Shown here: piece after piece, positions 36,349 through 47,852 of the stretch | Layout: each line of letters opens with the position of its first letter | How positions within the stretch are numbered: position 1 is the first letter of the stretch | Assembly (NCBI RefSeq): GCF_019400985.1 | Contig: NZ_WTFF01000004.1 | Location: 16,789 to 80,788 of the forward strand | Direction of reading: 5' to 3' | DNA: 64,000 bases | Source of the DNA: Streptomyces bambusae | GTDB taxonomy: Bacteria > Actinomycetota > Actinomycetes > Streptomycetales > Streptomycetaceae | Program-made: the position numbers and the translations under genes | The notes under the pieces: model-generated | What the model was told of the DNA's origin: nothing | Databases searched by the model: none | What the model saw: only the letters and a program-made list of their open reading frames with translations

Positions 36349-38808
36349 GTGACCGGACGTCGCTTTGCGTTCTGCGGAGCTGAGCTGGCAGCCGTCTACG
36401 TGGTCGCCGACCAGGACAGGGAACTCCATCTGGCCGAGCTGACCGGAAACCGCGGCGTCCTCTACGGACTGCCCGCGGTCCTCGCCGTCGCCGGCCATTC
36501 GCCCGCCGCCAACGCCTTCCGCTCCGGCCGCCCGCTGTGGCTGACTCCCAAGGAACTCGCCGCGTTCATCGAGGAGGACCCCCACCACGTCCCTGCCCGC
36601 AACCGGGCCGGCGACCCCCAGTCGCCGGCCAGGATCTCGCTGGGCGCGCTGCCCCTGGGCCACGGCGACCAGGAGCTCGGGTGCCTGGTCGTGGCCGGCG
36701 AGGTCGGGGACGGCTTCAGCGCGGACGACCGCAGCCTTCTGGAGCTCTACGCCGACCAGGTGGCGGCCGGACTCGAAACGGTCGCCGCCCGGCTGGCCGG
36801 GCGCACCTCCCCGCAGGCACACCTGGGCCAGTCCCTGGTGCCCCACCAAGGCGGCGCGTTCATCCTGGAACTGAGCACCGGCCGCATGGAGGCCCATGCG
36901 CACGTGCTCGAACTGCTCGGTCTGCCTCCCGAGGAGTTCGACGGGCAGGTGGAGACCCTGCTCGCCTGCGCCGTCCCCGACGACATGCCCGCGCTGATGG
37001 CGATCGTGGAGCCGGACCGGCTGGCCTCCGCCGGACAGCAGCTGGCCTTCCGCATCCGCCGCCCGAACGGCGAGCTGCGCTGGCTGGGGCTGCGTTGCCG
37101 GGTGGAGGTGGCACCCGACGGCACACCGCAGCGCGTCCTGGGCGTGGTGGCCGATGCCACCTACCTGCGCCCCAGCGCCGACGAGGTCTCCCTCGTGCAG
37201 CGGCTGTCGGCCACGCTGGCGGGAGCGGCGACCATCCGGGAGGTCAGCCGACTGGTGGTCGCCGCCCTGCGCGAGCCGCTCGGCGCCTCCCGGGTCGCGG
37301 TCGGCGAACTGGAGGCCGAGCGGCTCATCGTCACCGCCCTCGACCCTCCGGAGCCCGATGCCTGGCCCGAGGTCTGGCGCTCGGAATGGCGGTCGGAGTG
37401 GCCCGACGTGCCGCTGGGCGACCTGCCCACCCTGCGGAGCGCGATGCGCGGAGGGCACATGGGCTTGTGGCCGCCGGGCGCGGACCTCGAACCCGGTCTG
37501 CAGGGTGTCGGGCCCGGTGGACTCGCGGTGCTGCCGCTGCCCGCCGAAGGCAGGATGGCCGGGGTGTGCCTGGTGGGGTGGGACGCGCAGCACCGGTTCG
37601 GACCGGAGGAGCGCTCGCTGCTGACCGTGACCGCCGGGCTGGCGGGGCAGGCTCTGGTACGCGCCCACGCATTGGACGCGGGACACGAACTCGCCACCAT
37701 GCTCCAGCGCAGCCTGCTGCCCCGTAAGCTCCCGGAGCTGCCGGGCGGGGTCGCCGTCGCCCGCTACCTGCCCGCGACGGCGGGACTCGAGGTCGGCGGC
37801 GACTGGTACGACGTCATTCCGCTCAGCGACGGCCATGTGGCGTTCGTCATCGGCGACGTACAGGGGCACAGCGCCGGAGCCGCCACCATCATGGGCCAGA
37901 TGCGTACGGCGGTCAGGGCCTACGCGGTGGAGGGCCACCCGCCGGACGTGGTGGTCGCGCGGGCCAACCTGCTGCTCGTCGGCATGGAGACCGATCTCTT
38001 CGCCACCTGCGCGTACGTGGACCTCGACATGGAGGAGGGCATCGCCAGGGTGGTACGGGCCGGCCATCTGCCGCCGGTACTGCGCCGCCCCGACGGCACC
38101 GCCGAGGAGATGGCGGTCGAGGGCGGGCCTCCCCTGGGCGTGCTCGCCGATGCCGAATTCCCCATGACCGAGGTGGGACTGGCCCCCGGAACCCTGCTAG
38201 TCCTGCTCACGGACGGCCTGGTCGAATCCGCCCGGCTGCCGCTGGAGGAGGGCATGCGGCGGGTGTGCGAGGTGCTCGCCGCGGCCGACCCGCAAGCAGC
38301 CGGAGGGGTGGCCGACGATCTGGTCTTCGGCGTGGGCCGCCGCGACGACGACGTGGCGGTGCTGCTGCTGCGCTACGACGGCACCCGGGGCCGGCCGAAG
38401 CGCAGCCACTGGGCGGTGTGGCGACTGCCCACGGCGGTCATGCACGCGCGCCGCTTCGCCGCCCGCACCCTGCGGTCCTGGGGAGTGGACGAGGAGCTCG
38501 ACGCGGCCCTGCTGGTGGTGTCCGAGCTGGTCACCAACGCCATCGCGCACACCCAGGGCGAGGTGGGGATGGACCTGACCCTGTCGGCGGACCGGCTGCG
38601 GATCGCCGTGAACGACGCGTCCCCGCGCAGCCCCGTCAAACCGGTGTCGGTGAGCTGGGAGTCGACCGGCGGCCGCGGGCTGCTCATCGTCCAGGCGACG
38701 ACGATGGCCTGGGGCTCGGTGCCGCTCAGCGGCGGCAAGCAGGTGTGGGCCGAGATCCCCCTGCACCGCGCGCTCGACCGACCCGCACAGCCCCGCCCCC
38801 TCCTGTGA
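36349..38808 (+). CDS. GAF-PAS-GAF-SpoIIE phosphatase with C-terminal HATPase domain
   Basis: About 819 residues. Order: GAF (about 1-145), PAS (about 165-265), GAF (about 285-450), PP2C-type SpoIIE phosphatase (about 460-680; GGDWYDVIPLSDGHVAFVIG, GDVQGHS, LLTDGLVES, RRDDDVAVLLLR) and an anti-sigma-type HATPase (about 690-810; SELVTNAIAHT, GGRGLLIVQ). Such proteins dephosphorylate anti-anti-sigma factors and phosphorylate or bind partners, linking a sensed signal to sigma-factor control. GTG 36349 follows GGAGGAGG (11 nt away); ATG 36238 has no ribosome site but keeps the frame open. No partner gene is adjacent. Confidence 0.88.
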   Translation: MTGRRFAFCGAELAAVYVVADQDRELHLAELTGNRGVLYGLPAVLAVAGHSPAANAFRSGRPLWLTPKELAAFIEEDPHHVPARNRAGDPQSPARISLGALPLGHGDQELGCLVVAGEVGDGFSADDRSLLELYADQVAAGLETVAARLAGRTSPQAHLGQSLVPHQGGAFILELSTGRMEAHAHVLELLGLPPEEFDGQVETLLACAVPDDMPALMAIVEPDRLASAGQQLAFRIRRPNGELRWLGLRCRVEVAPDGTPQRVLGVVADATYLRPSADEVSLVQRLSATLAGAATIREVSRLVVAALREPLGASRVAVGELEAERLIVTALDPPEPDAWPEVWRSEWRSEWPDVPLGDLPTLRSAMRGGHMGLWPPGADLEPGLQGVGPGGLAVLPLPAEGRMAGVCLVGWDAQHRFGPEERSLLTVTAGLAGQALVRAHALDAGHELATMLQRSLLPRKLPELPGGVAVARYLPATAGLEVGGDWYDVIPLSDGHVAFVIGDVQGHSAGAATIMGQMRTAVRAYAVEGHPPDVVVARANLLLVGMETDLFATCAYVDLDMEEGIARVVRAGHLPPVLRRPDGTAEEMAVEGGPPLGVLADAEFPMTEVGLAPGTLLVLLTDGLVESARLPLEEGMRRVCEVLAAADPQAAGGVADDLVFGVGRRDDDVAVLLLRYDGTRGRPKRSHWAVWRLPTAVMHARRFAARTLRSWGVDEELDAALLVVSELVTNAIAHTQGEVGMDLTLSADRLRIAVNDASPRSPVKPVSVSWESTGGRGLLIVQATTMAWGSVPLSGGKQVWAEIPLHRALDRPAQPRPLL

Positions 38809-38918
38809 AGGTCTGGGGCCCCTGAGGGACCTCCGCCCGACGGGCCGACCTGAGATCATCTGCGTACGCCCCCGACGGGCGTTGTCCGTCGCACCGTCCA
38901 CCGGATCGAGGAAGTACC

Positions 38919-40322
<1,404 letters not shown>

Positions 40323-40339
40323 GCGGCGGGGGAGCGCGC

Positions 40340-40367
40340 GGGGGCTGCCGGAGCACCGGCAGCCCCC
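40340..40367. terminator. 12-bp stem hairpin terminator after lpdA
   Basis: GGGGGCTGCCGG / CCGGCAGCCCCC with an AGCA loop. It lies between lpdA and the converging permease gene and probably serves both. Confidence 0.9.
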
Positions 40368-40386
40368 CCGCCCGCCCCTGGCGCCC

Positions 40387-42948
40387 CTACCGGCGGGAGC
40401 CGATGACGTCCGCGGGGCGGCCCGCGAGTGCGAGGCGGCCCGGGACCAGGGTGGCCAGGAACGCGAGCAGGGAGGCGAAGCACAGGACGCCCGCGTACAT
40501 CCGTCCGTCGACGGACGGGGAGGCCGAGCCCGTCATGCCGATGCTGAAGGCCGTGAGCACGGCGAAGGCGATGGCCGTGCCCAGCGCCGCGGCCACGAGG
40601 ACCACCAGGGCGGCCTCGATCCGGAGCATGCCCATCACCTGGCGCCGCGTGGTGCCGACGAGCTGGAGCAGGGCGAACTCGCGGGCCCGGTCGGAGACCG
40701 ACATGGCCAGGGTGTTGACCACGGCGATGGCGGTGAAGGCGATGATCAGGCCCATCGCGACGTAGTTCACCTCGGCGTTGGACTGCTGGACCTCGGCCCG
40801 CAGGTCCTCGACCTGGTCCCGGTCGAGGACGGCGACCCCCGGCAGCCCGCCGAGGGCCTGCTGCAGCTCGGCCCGGCCGGGCCGGCCCTCACCGGCGGTC
40901 TTCACCAGCACCGAGGAGGCCAGCGGATTGTCGACGTGTCCGCGGACGAGCTCGTGGGACATCGTCAGATCGCCGAAGCCCAGCCCGCGTTCGTACACGG
41001 CGGCGACGGTGAGCTCGGCCTCCGCGCCGTCGCCGAGCGTCAGCTTCAGCCTGTCACCCGGCTTCTTGCCCAGGTCGTCCGCGGCGAGCTCGCTGAGGGC
41101 GACGCTCTGCGGGTCGAACCCGTCCAGGCCGCCGGCCGTGACGCCCGGATCCCAGGTGCGGGTCAGGCCATCGGCGGACACCCCCTGCGCCGGGTACTTC
41201 GCCAGGCCCACGCGCACGGTGGTCCGTACGACCTCGGTCACGGCCGACACGCCCGGGACCCGGCGGAGCCGGTCCGCGGCCTGCGAGGGCACGCCCGGGC
41301 CGGCGGAGCCCACGACCCAGTCCGCCGTGCTTCCCGCCCGGGCCTGCGCGGTGGCCGCCGCGCCCGTCGTGGTCGGGACGAAGAACACCGTGCAGGCCAT
41401 ACCGATCAGCAGGGCCAGCGGGGTGACCGCCGCGGACAGCCGTTTGGTGTGCGCGCGGGCGTTGGCGGTGGCCAGGTGCCCGCCGACCCGGGAGGCCCGC
41501 AGCGGGATCCCGAGGAGCGCGACCGCGCCGCGGACGATCAGCGGCCCCAGCAGCGAGACCGCCACCGCCAGCACCACGACCGACAGGAACGTCACCGGGG
41601 TGGCGGCGGGCTCGCTGCGCAGCGAGGACAGCACCACGAGCAGGACCGCGCCGCCGGCCAGGAACGCGGCGCCGGCACCGACCCGGCCCCACGCCGCGGT
41701 CCGCTGCTCCACGGCCGCCTCGGCCAGCGCCTCGGCGGGCCGGATGCGGGCGGCGCGGCGGGCCGAGATCCGGGCGGCCGCCCAGGCCCCCAGGAGGGCC
41801 GCACCGACGGCCCCGAAGAACGGGAAGACGCCGACGGTGACGCCGAGGGTCTCGGGGATCGCCCTGAAGGCGACGAACCTGCCGTGCAGCCAGTGGGCGA
41901 CGGGCAGCCCCGCGAGCGAGCCCAGCACCCCGGCGAGGAGGCCGACGATCAGCGCCTCGCGGCCGATGAGCCGGCGGACCTGCCGGGGCGTCGCCGCGAC
42001 GGCGCGCAGCAGGGCGAGTTCGCGGTGGCGCTGCTGGATGGAGAGCGCGAACGTGCCGACGACGACGAGGACCGCGACGAGCAGCGAGGTGCCGCCGATG
42101 GCACCGCCCATGGAGACCAGCTTGATCCGGGCCTTGGCCGCGTCGAGGAACTCGACCGGGCCCCGGTCGCCGCCCGTGACCACCTGGGCGCCGGTGCCGT
42201 CGAGGGCCTTGCCGACCCGCGCCGCGAGCTCCGGGACGGGCACGCCTGGTTCCGGCAGCACACCGACGGCCGCGACCAGGCCGGTACGGCCGGACAGCCG
42301 CTCGGCCTCGGCGTCCGAGAAGAACAGCGAGCTCTGCTGCCGCAGATCGCCGCCCGAGGGAGCGGCGACACCGGTGACGCGGTACGTCCGCGGGGCGTCG
42401 GTCGACTGGACCGTCAGCTCGGCGCCGGGCCTCAGGCCGGCCCGCCGGGCCAGTTCCCGGTCGACGACGACCTCGTCCGCGCCGGCCGGGGCGGCGCCCT
42501 CGGTCAGCACGAAGGGGGTCAGGGGCGCCGAGGTCCACGCGTGGCCGTAGGAGGGCTTGCCGTCGACGCCCGGGACGATCCGTCCCCCGGGAGTGACCGC
42601 GTACGCGGGGAAGGTGATCTCCGGCAGCGCGGCGCGCACGCCGGGCAGCGCCGCGAGCCTGGCCGCCGTACCGGCGGGCAGCAGGACGCGCTCGCCGAGC
42701 GGCTTGGCCTTCTCCTTCCGCTTGGTCCTGTCGCCCTTGCGCCGGGCCGTGACCTGGTGGACGTTCTGGTCGCCGCCGACGATCACGGGGGCGCCGGCGT
42801 ACCGCTCGGTGGCGACGGTCCCGCGCAGCCCGGTCTCCAGCAGGATGCCGCAGGCCGTGACCAGGGCGGCCGCGCAGAACAGGGCGAGGAAGGCCCCGGC
42901 GAAGCCGCCCTTGCGGGCGCGCAGGGTCTGCAGGGCGTAGCGCAGCAT
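40387..42948 (-). CDS. FtsX/MacB-type ABC transporter permease
   Basis: An 853-residue permease with two FtsX domains. The N-terminal helix (about 17-42) is followed by a large external domain, then three helices near residues 270-400, further helices near 425-500, a second external domain, and three C-terminal helices (about 720-845). These systems export lipids, peptides or drugs or act as mechanotransmitters. The start overlaps the ATPase stop (TGATG), choosing ATG 42948 over the in-frame GTG 42957. It forms a two-gene operon with the ATPase. Confidence 0.92.
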   Translation of the reverse strand: MLRYALQTLRARKGGFAGAFLALFCAAALVTACGILLETGLRGTVATERYAGAPVIVGGDQNVHQVTARRKGDRTKRKEKAKPLGERVLLPAGTAARLAALPGVRAALPEITFPAYAVTPGGRIVPGVDGKPSYGHAWTSAPLTPFVLTEGAAPAGADEVVVDRELARRAGLRPGAELTVQSTDAPRTYRVTGVAAPSGGDLRQQSSLFFSDAEAERLSGRTGLVAAVGVLPEPGVPVPELAARVGKALDGTGAQVVTGGDRGPVEFLDAAKARIKLVSMGGAIGGTSLLVAVLVVVGTFALSIQQRHRELALLRAVAATPRQVRRLIGREALIVGLLAGVLGSLAGLPVAHWLHGRFVAFRAIPETLGVTVGVFPFFGAVGAALLGAWAAARISARRAARIRPAEALAEAAVEQRTAAWGRVGAGAAFLAGGAVLLVVLSSLRSEPAATPVTFLSVVVLAVAVSLLGPLIVRGAVALLGIPLRASRVGGHLATANARAHTKRLSAAVTPLALLIGMACTVFFVPTTTGAAATAQARAGSTADWVVGSAGPGVPSQAADRLRRVPGVSAVTEVVRTTVRVGLAKYPAQGVSADGLTRTWDPGVTAGGLDGFDPQSVALSELAADDLGKKPGDRLKLTLGDGAEAELTVAAVYERGLGFGDLTMSHELVRGHVDNPLASSVLVKTAGEGRPGRAELQQALGGLPGVAVLDRDQVEDLRAEVQQSNAEVNYVAMGLIIAFTAIAVVNTLAMSVSDRAREFALLQLVGTTRRQVMGMLRIEAALVVLVAAALGTAIAFAVLTAFSIGMTGSASPSVDGRMYAGVLCFASLLAFLATLVPGRLALAGRPADVIGSRR

Positions 42949-43727
42949 CAGGCCCACGCTCCCAGGTGCGTCATGCGGTCGGCCACGCGGTCGGCGGTGG
43001 GAGCCTGCATGCGGTCGGCGATCCGGCCGTCGGCGAGGAAGAGGACGGTGTCGGCGTACGAGGCGGCGACCGGGTCGTGGGTGACCATGACCACCGTCCG
43101 GCCGGTCTCGTCCACGCAGGACCGCAGCAGGGAGAGGATCTCCCGGGCGGTCATCGTGTCGAGGGCGCCGGTGGGCTCGTCGCCGAAGACCACGTCGGGA
43201 CGGGTGATGAGGGCCCGGGCGATCGCCACCCGCTGCTGCTGTCCGCCGGACAGTTCGGCGGGCCGGTGGGCGGCCCGGCCGGCCAGCCCCACGCGCGCCA
43301 GGACCTCGTCGAGCCAGGCGGGGTCCAGGCGCTCGCCGGCCAGGCGCAGCGGCAGCTCCACGTTCTGCCGTACGGACAGGGCCGGGATCAGGTTGAAGGC
43401 CTGGAAGACGAAGCCGATGCGCCCCCGGCGCAGCTCGGTCAGCCGGGTCTCGTCCATCGCCCCCAGGTCGGTGTCACCGAGGAACACGGAGCCGCCGGAC
43501 GGCTTGTCCAGGCCCGCGGCGCAGTGCAGGAAGGTCGACTTCCCGGAGCCCGAGGGTCCCATCACGGCGGTGAACGAACCCCGCTCGATGCCGACCGAGA
43601 CCCCGTCCAGCGCGCGCACCGCGCGCCCCGCCCTTCCGTACTCCTTGACGACGCCGTCGAGGCGCAGCGCGAAAGCCGGGAACCCGGCGCCGCTGTGCCC
43701 GCGGAGGTCGTTCGTCTCGGTCCTCAT
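42948..43727 (-). CDS. ABC transporter ATP-binding protein (LolD/MacB type)
   Basis: A 259-residue ATPase. Walker A is GPSGSGKST (residues 57-65), the signature is LSGGQQQRVAIARAL, Walker B is VVFGDEPTGALD, and the switch His is in VMVTHD. It powers the FtsX-type permease encoded directly downstream. It lies 96 bp downstream of the SARP gene, in the same direction, so it may be a target of that regulator; that is inference. Confidence 0.95.
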   Translation of the reverse strand: MRTETNDLRGHSGAGFPAFALRLDGVVKEYGRAGRAVRALDGVSVGIERGSFTAVMGPSGSGKSTFLHCAAGLDKPSGGSVFLGDTDLGAMDETRLTELRRGRIGFVFQAFNLIPALSVRQNVELPLRLAGERLDPAWLDEVLARVGLAGRAAHRPAELSGGQQQRVAIARALITRPDVVFGDEPTGALDTMTAREILSLLRSCVDETGRTVVMVTHDPVAASYADTVLFLADGRIADRMQAPTADRVADRMTHLGAWA

Positions 43728-43823
43728 GCGCGACCGGTCCTTTCCTGTGTTCGTCGCTCGGGCCCGAGCGGCCCCCGTGGGCAGCTCGGGCTGTCTCGTC
43801 CGCGACGACGCTAGGTACCGGTC

Positions 43824-46800
43824 CTATCGGCCGGATATCGCTTCGTTAGGCGGTGTCCGATACCGCTGGTCCGGCTCCGGGTCCGGGTCCGGGTCGGGGT
43901 CCGGTGCCGGGTCCGGCCGGGCCAGCGCGCGGGTCGCCTTCGCCTCCCACGGCGGTGAGCCGACCAGCCGGAACACGCCGAGTGCGGCGGTCAGGTGGAC
44001 GCGGCCCTCGCGGGGGCGGCCGTTCTCCTGGTGGAGCCGGCCCAGCCCGAAGCGGACCTGCCCCTCGATGAGCGTGCCGTGCTGACGCTGGGCGAGGTCC
44101 AGCGCCTCCAGGTACGTCCGTTCGGCCGCCTCGGCCGCTCCGGCCGCATGCCTGGTCTCGGCGAGCCCCAGCAGCGCGTGGGCGAGGCCGAGCAGGTCGG
44201 AGTTCTCCTCGACGATCCGCACGACCGCTGCGAAGGCCTCCTCCGCCTCCTCCAGCCGCCCCAGCGCGAGGTAGGCGGACGCCAGCCTGTGCGTGGCCAG
44301 CGCCGTACCGCGCCCGTCGAAACTGAGGGCCTCGCGGATCCGTACGGCTTCCCGGCTCAGCTCCAGGCCCTCCTGCGGCCGGCCCTCGTCGAGTGCGCAC
44401 TGGGCGAGGCTCTGCAGGGCGTACGACTCCAACGAGATGTCACCCACCTCGCGGGACAGCCGCAGCGCCTCCCGCAGCCGCCGCGCACCCTGCTCCACGT
44501 CGCCGCGGATCCGGTCGACGAGCCCGAGGTTGTTCAGGACGATCGCCCTGCCGTGCGCGTCCTGTGCCCGGGCATAGAGACCGAGGGCCGTCTCACCCTT
44601 CTCGACCGCCTCGGGCACGTTGCGCAGCCGCAGCGCGACCGCGCCCAGCTGCTCGTACATGGCCGCCTGCCCACGGAGGTTGCCGGCGGCGCGGGCCGCC
44701 GCGAGGGCGTGCTCGCTGCAGCTGCGCCAGTCCTCCACGTAGTTGCGCGACTGGAACAGCACCCGCATGCACATCACCAGGTCCCAGGCCAGATCGTGCG
44801 CGCCCGCCCGGGCCGACTGCTCCACGACCGCGATCAGGCAGAGCCGTTCGGCCTCGAACCATTCCCCGGGGTCCGCCAGCAGCTCCTCCGCCAGGGCGGG
44901 GTCGATGCTCCGGCGCGGTACGTCGCCGTGCACGATGTCGTAGTCCCCGCCGACCTCGCGCCGGTACGCCAGCTCGGCGAGGGTCAGCCAGGCCCGGAAC
45001 ACCCGGTCGCAGGCGGCCAGCCGGTCCGCCTCGGACTCCTCGGCCCGCGCCAGCTCGCCCGCGTACAGCCGCATCAGGTCGTGGAAGCGGTAGCGCAGCT
45101 GCCCGGTGGCGTCCGCCCCGACGACCTCCAGGAACTGCGCGTCCACCAGCTGCTCGACGAGCCGCTCCGCCTCCAGTACGCCGATGTCCATCAGTTCCGC
45201 AGCGACCCACGCCGTGAAGTCCGGTACGGCGAGCAGCCCGAGGAGGCGGTGCAGGCGGGCCGCGTCCGGGTCCAGGCAGCGGTAGCTCAGCGCGAAGCTC
45301 GCCCGGACCTGCAACTCGCCCTGGCTCAGCTCGTCCAGCCGGCGCCGCTCGTCGCCGAGCCGGGCGACGAGGTGGCGGACCGACCAGTGCGGTCTGGAGG
45401 CCAGCCGGGCGCCCGCGATCCGCAGCGCGAGCGGCAGCCGGTCGCACAGCTCGACCAGCCGCGCCGACTCGGCGGGCGCACCGAGGATCCGCGCCTCGCC
45501 GACGATCCCGGCGAGCAGCTCCAGGGAGCGGTCCTCGGGCAGCAGCCCGAGGTGGATCCGCGCGGACGCCGGCCAGGTGACCAGCTGCTCCAGCTGCTCG
45601 CGGCTGGTGACCAGCACGGTGCAGCCGCCGCTGCCCGGCAGCAGCGGCCGGATCTGCTCCGGCGTGCGGACGTTGTCGAGCACGAGCAGCACCCGGCGGT
45701 CGGCCAGCACGCTGCGGTACGCGGCGATCCGGTCCTCCAGCCCGTCGGGTACGTCCTCGCTGGCCATGCCGAGGGAGCGCAGGAAGCGGCCGAGGATCTC
45801 GCCGGCGGCGGTCGGGGCGTGATTCGCGTCGTATCCGCGCAGGTCGGCGAAGAGCCGGCCGTCCGGGTAGTGCCCGGAGGCCCGGTGCGCCCAGCGCACG
45901 GCGAGACCGGTCTTGCCCACGCCCGCCACGCCCGTGACCAGCCCGACGGTGGGTGCCCGCGTGCCGTCGGCGCGGCCGCCCAGCAGGGCGTCGAGAGCGC
46001 CGAGTTCCTCGGCGCGGCCGGCGAACCCCGGTACGTCGGGCGGCAGTTCGGAGGGAACGGCTGCCCGGCCGCGCCGCCCCGGACCGGCCGGGGCCACGGA
46101 TTCCTCCTCCGCCTCCGTGACGGGGGCGGCGTCCGGCACTCCCGGGCTCAGCGCGGGCTCGTCGCGCAGGATCGCGTCGTGGAGCTCCTGGAGTCCGGGG
46201 CCCGGCTCCATGCCGAGCTCGTCGATGAACCGGCGCCGGGCCTCGCGGAAGCCCTCCAGCGCCTCGGCGCGCCGCCCGGAGCGGTACTGGGCCAGGATGA
46301 GGTGGTAACGGGTCCGCTCGCGCAGCGGGTGCTCGCGCACGGCGGCGGCCAGCTCGGGCAGCAGCAACTGGTGGCGGCCGAGCTCCAGTTGCACATCCGT
46401 CAGGGCCTCGCGGACCTGGATGCGGACCTCTTCCCAGCGCGTCGCCTCGTCCTCGACCCGCCGTCCGCCGACCCCGGCCAGCGCGGGCCCGCGCCACAGC
46501 GCGAGCGCCTCGGCGTAGCAGCGTGCCGCATCGGCGGGCCGCCGGTCCCGGACCGCGGCCTCCGCCTCGGCGACCAGCCGGGTGAAGGCGAGGCTGTCCA
46601 GCCGGTGCCCGTCGACCCGCAGCAGGTAGCCGGGGTGCGCGGTGGCGATGACCTCTTCCGCCACGCCTGCGGCCTTCAAGGCCTTGCGCAGGGCCGCGAC
46701 GACGATGGCGATCTGGGTGCGCGCGGTGGCCGGCGGCCGGTCGTCCCACACGGCGTGCACCAAGACGTCGACCGGCACGACGTGCCCCGGGCTCAGGAGC

Positions 46801-46919
46801 AGCAGGGCCAGTACCGTCCGCTGCCGGGCGCCGCCCAGCGGGACCGTCCGCCCTCCCACGGTGACCAGGAGCGGGCCGAGAACTCCGAAGCCGAGCCGTT
46901 CACCCACCGCATCCCCCAT
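43824..46919 (-). CDS. AfsR-type SARP regulator (wHTH-BTAD-NB-ARC-TPR)
   Basis: A 1031-residue regulator. An OmpR-like winged helix (about 10-95; LGGARQRTVLALLLLSPGHV), BTAD domain (about 100-250), NB-ARC ATPase (about 290-560; P-loop VTGVAGVGKTGLA near 333, VLLVLDNVRT) and tetratricopeptide repeats (about 700-980) appear in order. SARPs activate antibiotic clusters by binding direct repeats near the -35 box. The C-terminus has a Pro-Asp repeat (PDPDPDPDPEPD). GGGGGA upstream of an in-frame GTG at 46907 makes that an alternative start to ATG 46919. Its targets are unknown; the ABC genes downstream are the nearest candidates. Confidence 0.93.
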   Translation of the reverse strand: MGDAVGERLGFGVLGPLLVTVGGRTVPLGGARQRTVLALLLLSPGHVVPVDVLVHAVWDDRPPATARTQIAIVVAALRKALKAAGVAEEVIATAHPGYLLRVDGHRLDSLAFTRLVAEAEAAVRDRRPADAARCYAEALALWRGPALAGVGGRRVEDEATRWEEVRIQVREALTDVQLELGRHQLLLPELAAAVREHPLRERTRYHLILAQYRSGRRAEALEGFREARRRFIDELGMEPGPGLQELHDAILRDEPALSPGVPDAAPVTEAEEESVAPAGPGRRGRAAVPSELPPDVPGFAGRAEELGALDALLGGRADGTRAPTVGLVTGVAGVGKTGLAVRWAHRASGHYPDGRLFADLRGYDANHAPTAAGEILGRFLRSLGMASEDVPDGLEDRIAAYRSVLADRRVLLVLDNVRTPEQIRPLLPGSGGCTVLVTSREQLEQLVTWPASARIHLGLLPEDRSLELLAGIVGEARILGAPAESARLVELCDRLPLALRIAGARLASRPHWSVRHLVARLGDERRRLDELSQGELQVRASFALSYRCLDPDAARLHRLLGLLAVPDFTAWVAAELMDIGVLEAERLVEQLVDAQFLEVVGADATGQLRYRFHDLMRLYAGELARAEESEADRLAACDRVFRAWLTLAELAYRREVGGDYDIVHGDVPRRSIDPALAEELLADPGEWFEAERLCLIAVVEQSARAGAHDLAWDLVMCMRVLFQSRNYVEDWRSCSEHALAAARAAGNLRGQAAMYEQLGAVALRLRNVPEAVEKGETALGLYARAQDAHGRAIVLNNLGLVDRIRGDVEQGARRLREALRLSREVGDISLESYALQSLAQCALDEGRPQEGLELSREAVRIREALSFDGRGTALATHRLASAYLALGRLEEAEEAFAAVVRIVEENSDLLGLAHALLGLAETRHAAGAAEAAERTYLEALDLAQRQHGTLIEGQVRFGLGRLHQENGRPREGRVHLTAALGVFRLVGSPPWEAKATRALARPDPAPDPDPDPDPEPDQRYRTPPNEAISGR

Positions 46920-47062
46920 GGCCGACCGCGCCCCGCCGGCAAGATCACCCTACTTTCCGCCGGGCGCGGCGGGTGCGTCAAGCGACTATGGCGGGCCGGC
47001 CGTCGGGGCGGTGCGGGGTGGCGGTGCGGCGTGGCGGCGTGGTGGTGCGGGGTGGCTTCGGG

Positions 47063-47794
47063 TCAGGCGGGCGAGCCCCAGGCCGTTTCCAGCCCGTCGA
47101 GCCAGGCGGGCGGCAGTTCGGCGGCGTCCCACTCGTCGCGCAGCGCCGGCGACGACGTGATGATGCGTTCCAGCACGGCGATGCTGGTGGGGGAGTGGAG
47201 CAGGCCGTAGCGGCCGTGGATCGCGATGGCGCTGCCGGGGCCGTACTCCGCGTACAGCCGCTCCAGGCGTGCGCGGTGGGCCGAGGCGAACTGCGACAGC
47301 CGTCCCGGGTATCCGGCGCGCTGCCGGGGGCTCATCGTGCGCAGAACGGTGCGGAGCACCTGCTCGGACACCTCGGGATCGAGGTCGGAGACCGTGGTGA
47401 ACGACAGGTAGAGCGGCAGCACGGCCACCTTCACCCGTTCCAGCTCCATCCGTCCGACGGGGGAACGGGGATCCAGGGAGCCTTCCGACCGGTCGGCGCC
47501 GAGCGCGTCCTGAAGGGCCCGCTCGGCGATGCCGCCGAGCTCGTCGCTGACGGCGCGGGCGCCGTCGAGCCAGCCGGACGCGTAGAGTCCGCCCTGCTCC
47601 GCGGGGGCGCCCACTCCGCTCCCGCGGATCGCCGCGTGTGCGGCGGCGAGCGCGCCGGCCTCGACGAGCTCGATCAGCTCCTCCGCGTCACCGGCGTAGA
47701 CCCCCGCCCGGGCGAGGAGCTGGACGAGGGTCGTCTTCGCGTTGTCGACGCTGACAGCGTCCAGCTGCTGCAGGCCTTCGCCGACGGGATCCAC
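47063..47794 (-). CDS. Conserved-looking protein of unknown function
   Basis: A 243-residue, mostly helical acidic protein that I cannot assign. The N-terminal part (DNAKTTLVQLLARAGVYAGD) looks like a helical regulator segment; the middle has LERVKVAVLPLYLSFTTVSD, and the end GRYGLLHSPTSIAVLERI. No signal peptide or membrane helix is visible. GAGGAGG 4 nt before GTG 47794 supports translation. It stands between the SARP and VOC genes, all on the minus strand. Confidence 0.75.
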   Translation of the reverse strand: MDPVGEGLQQLDAVSVDNAKTTLVQLLARAGVYAGDAEELIELVEAGALAAAHAAIRGSGVGAPAEQGGLYASGWLDGARAVSDELGGIAERALQDALGADRSEGSLDPRSPVGRMELERVKVAVLPLYLSFTTVSDLDPEVSEQVLRTVLRTMSPRQRAGYPGRLSQFASAHRARLERLYAEYGPGSAIAIHGRYGLLHSPTSIAVLERIITSSPALRDEWDAAELPPAWLDGLETAWGSPA

Positions 47795-47852
47795 AGGTCC
47801 TCCTCGCTCACAGGGGCTTCGGAGGAGAGCCTACGCAGGCCCGGGAGTGAGC

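Noticed and set aside
43995..47210. A 1071-codon plus-strand frame opposite the SARP gene
   Set aside because: Antisense to a protein with correct SARP domain order and motifs.
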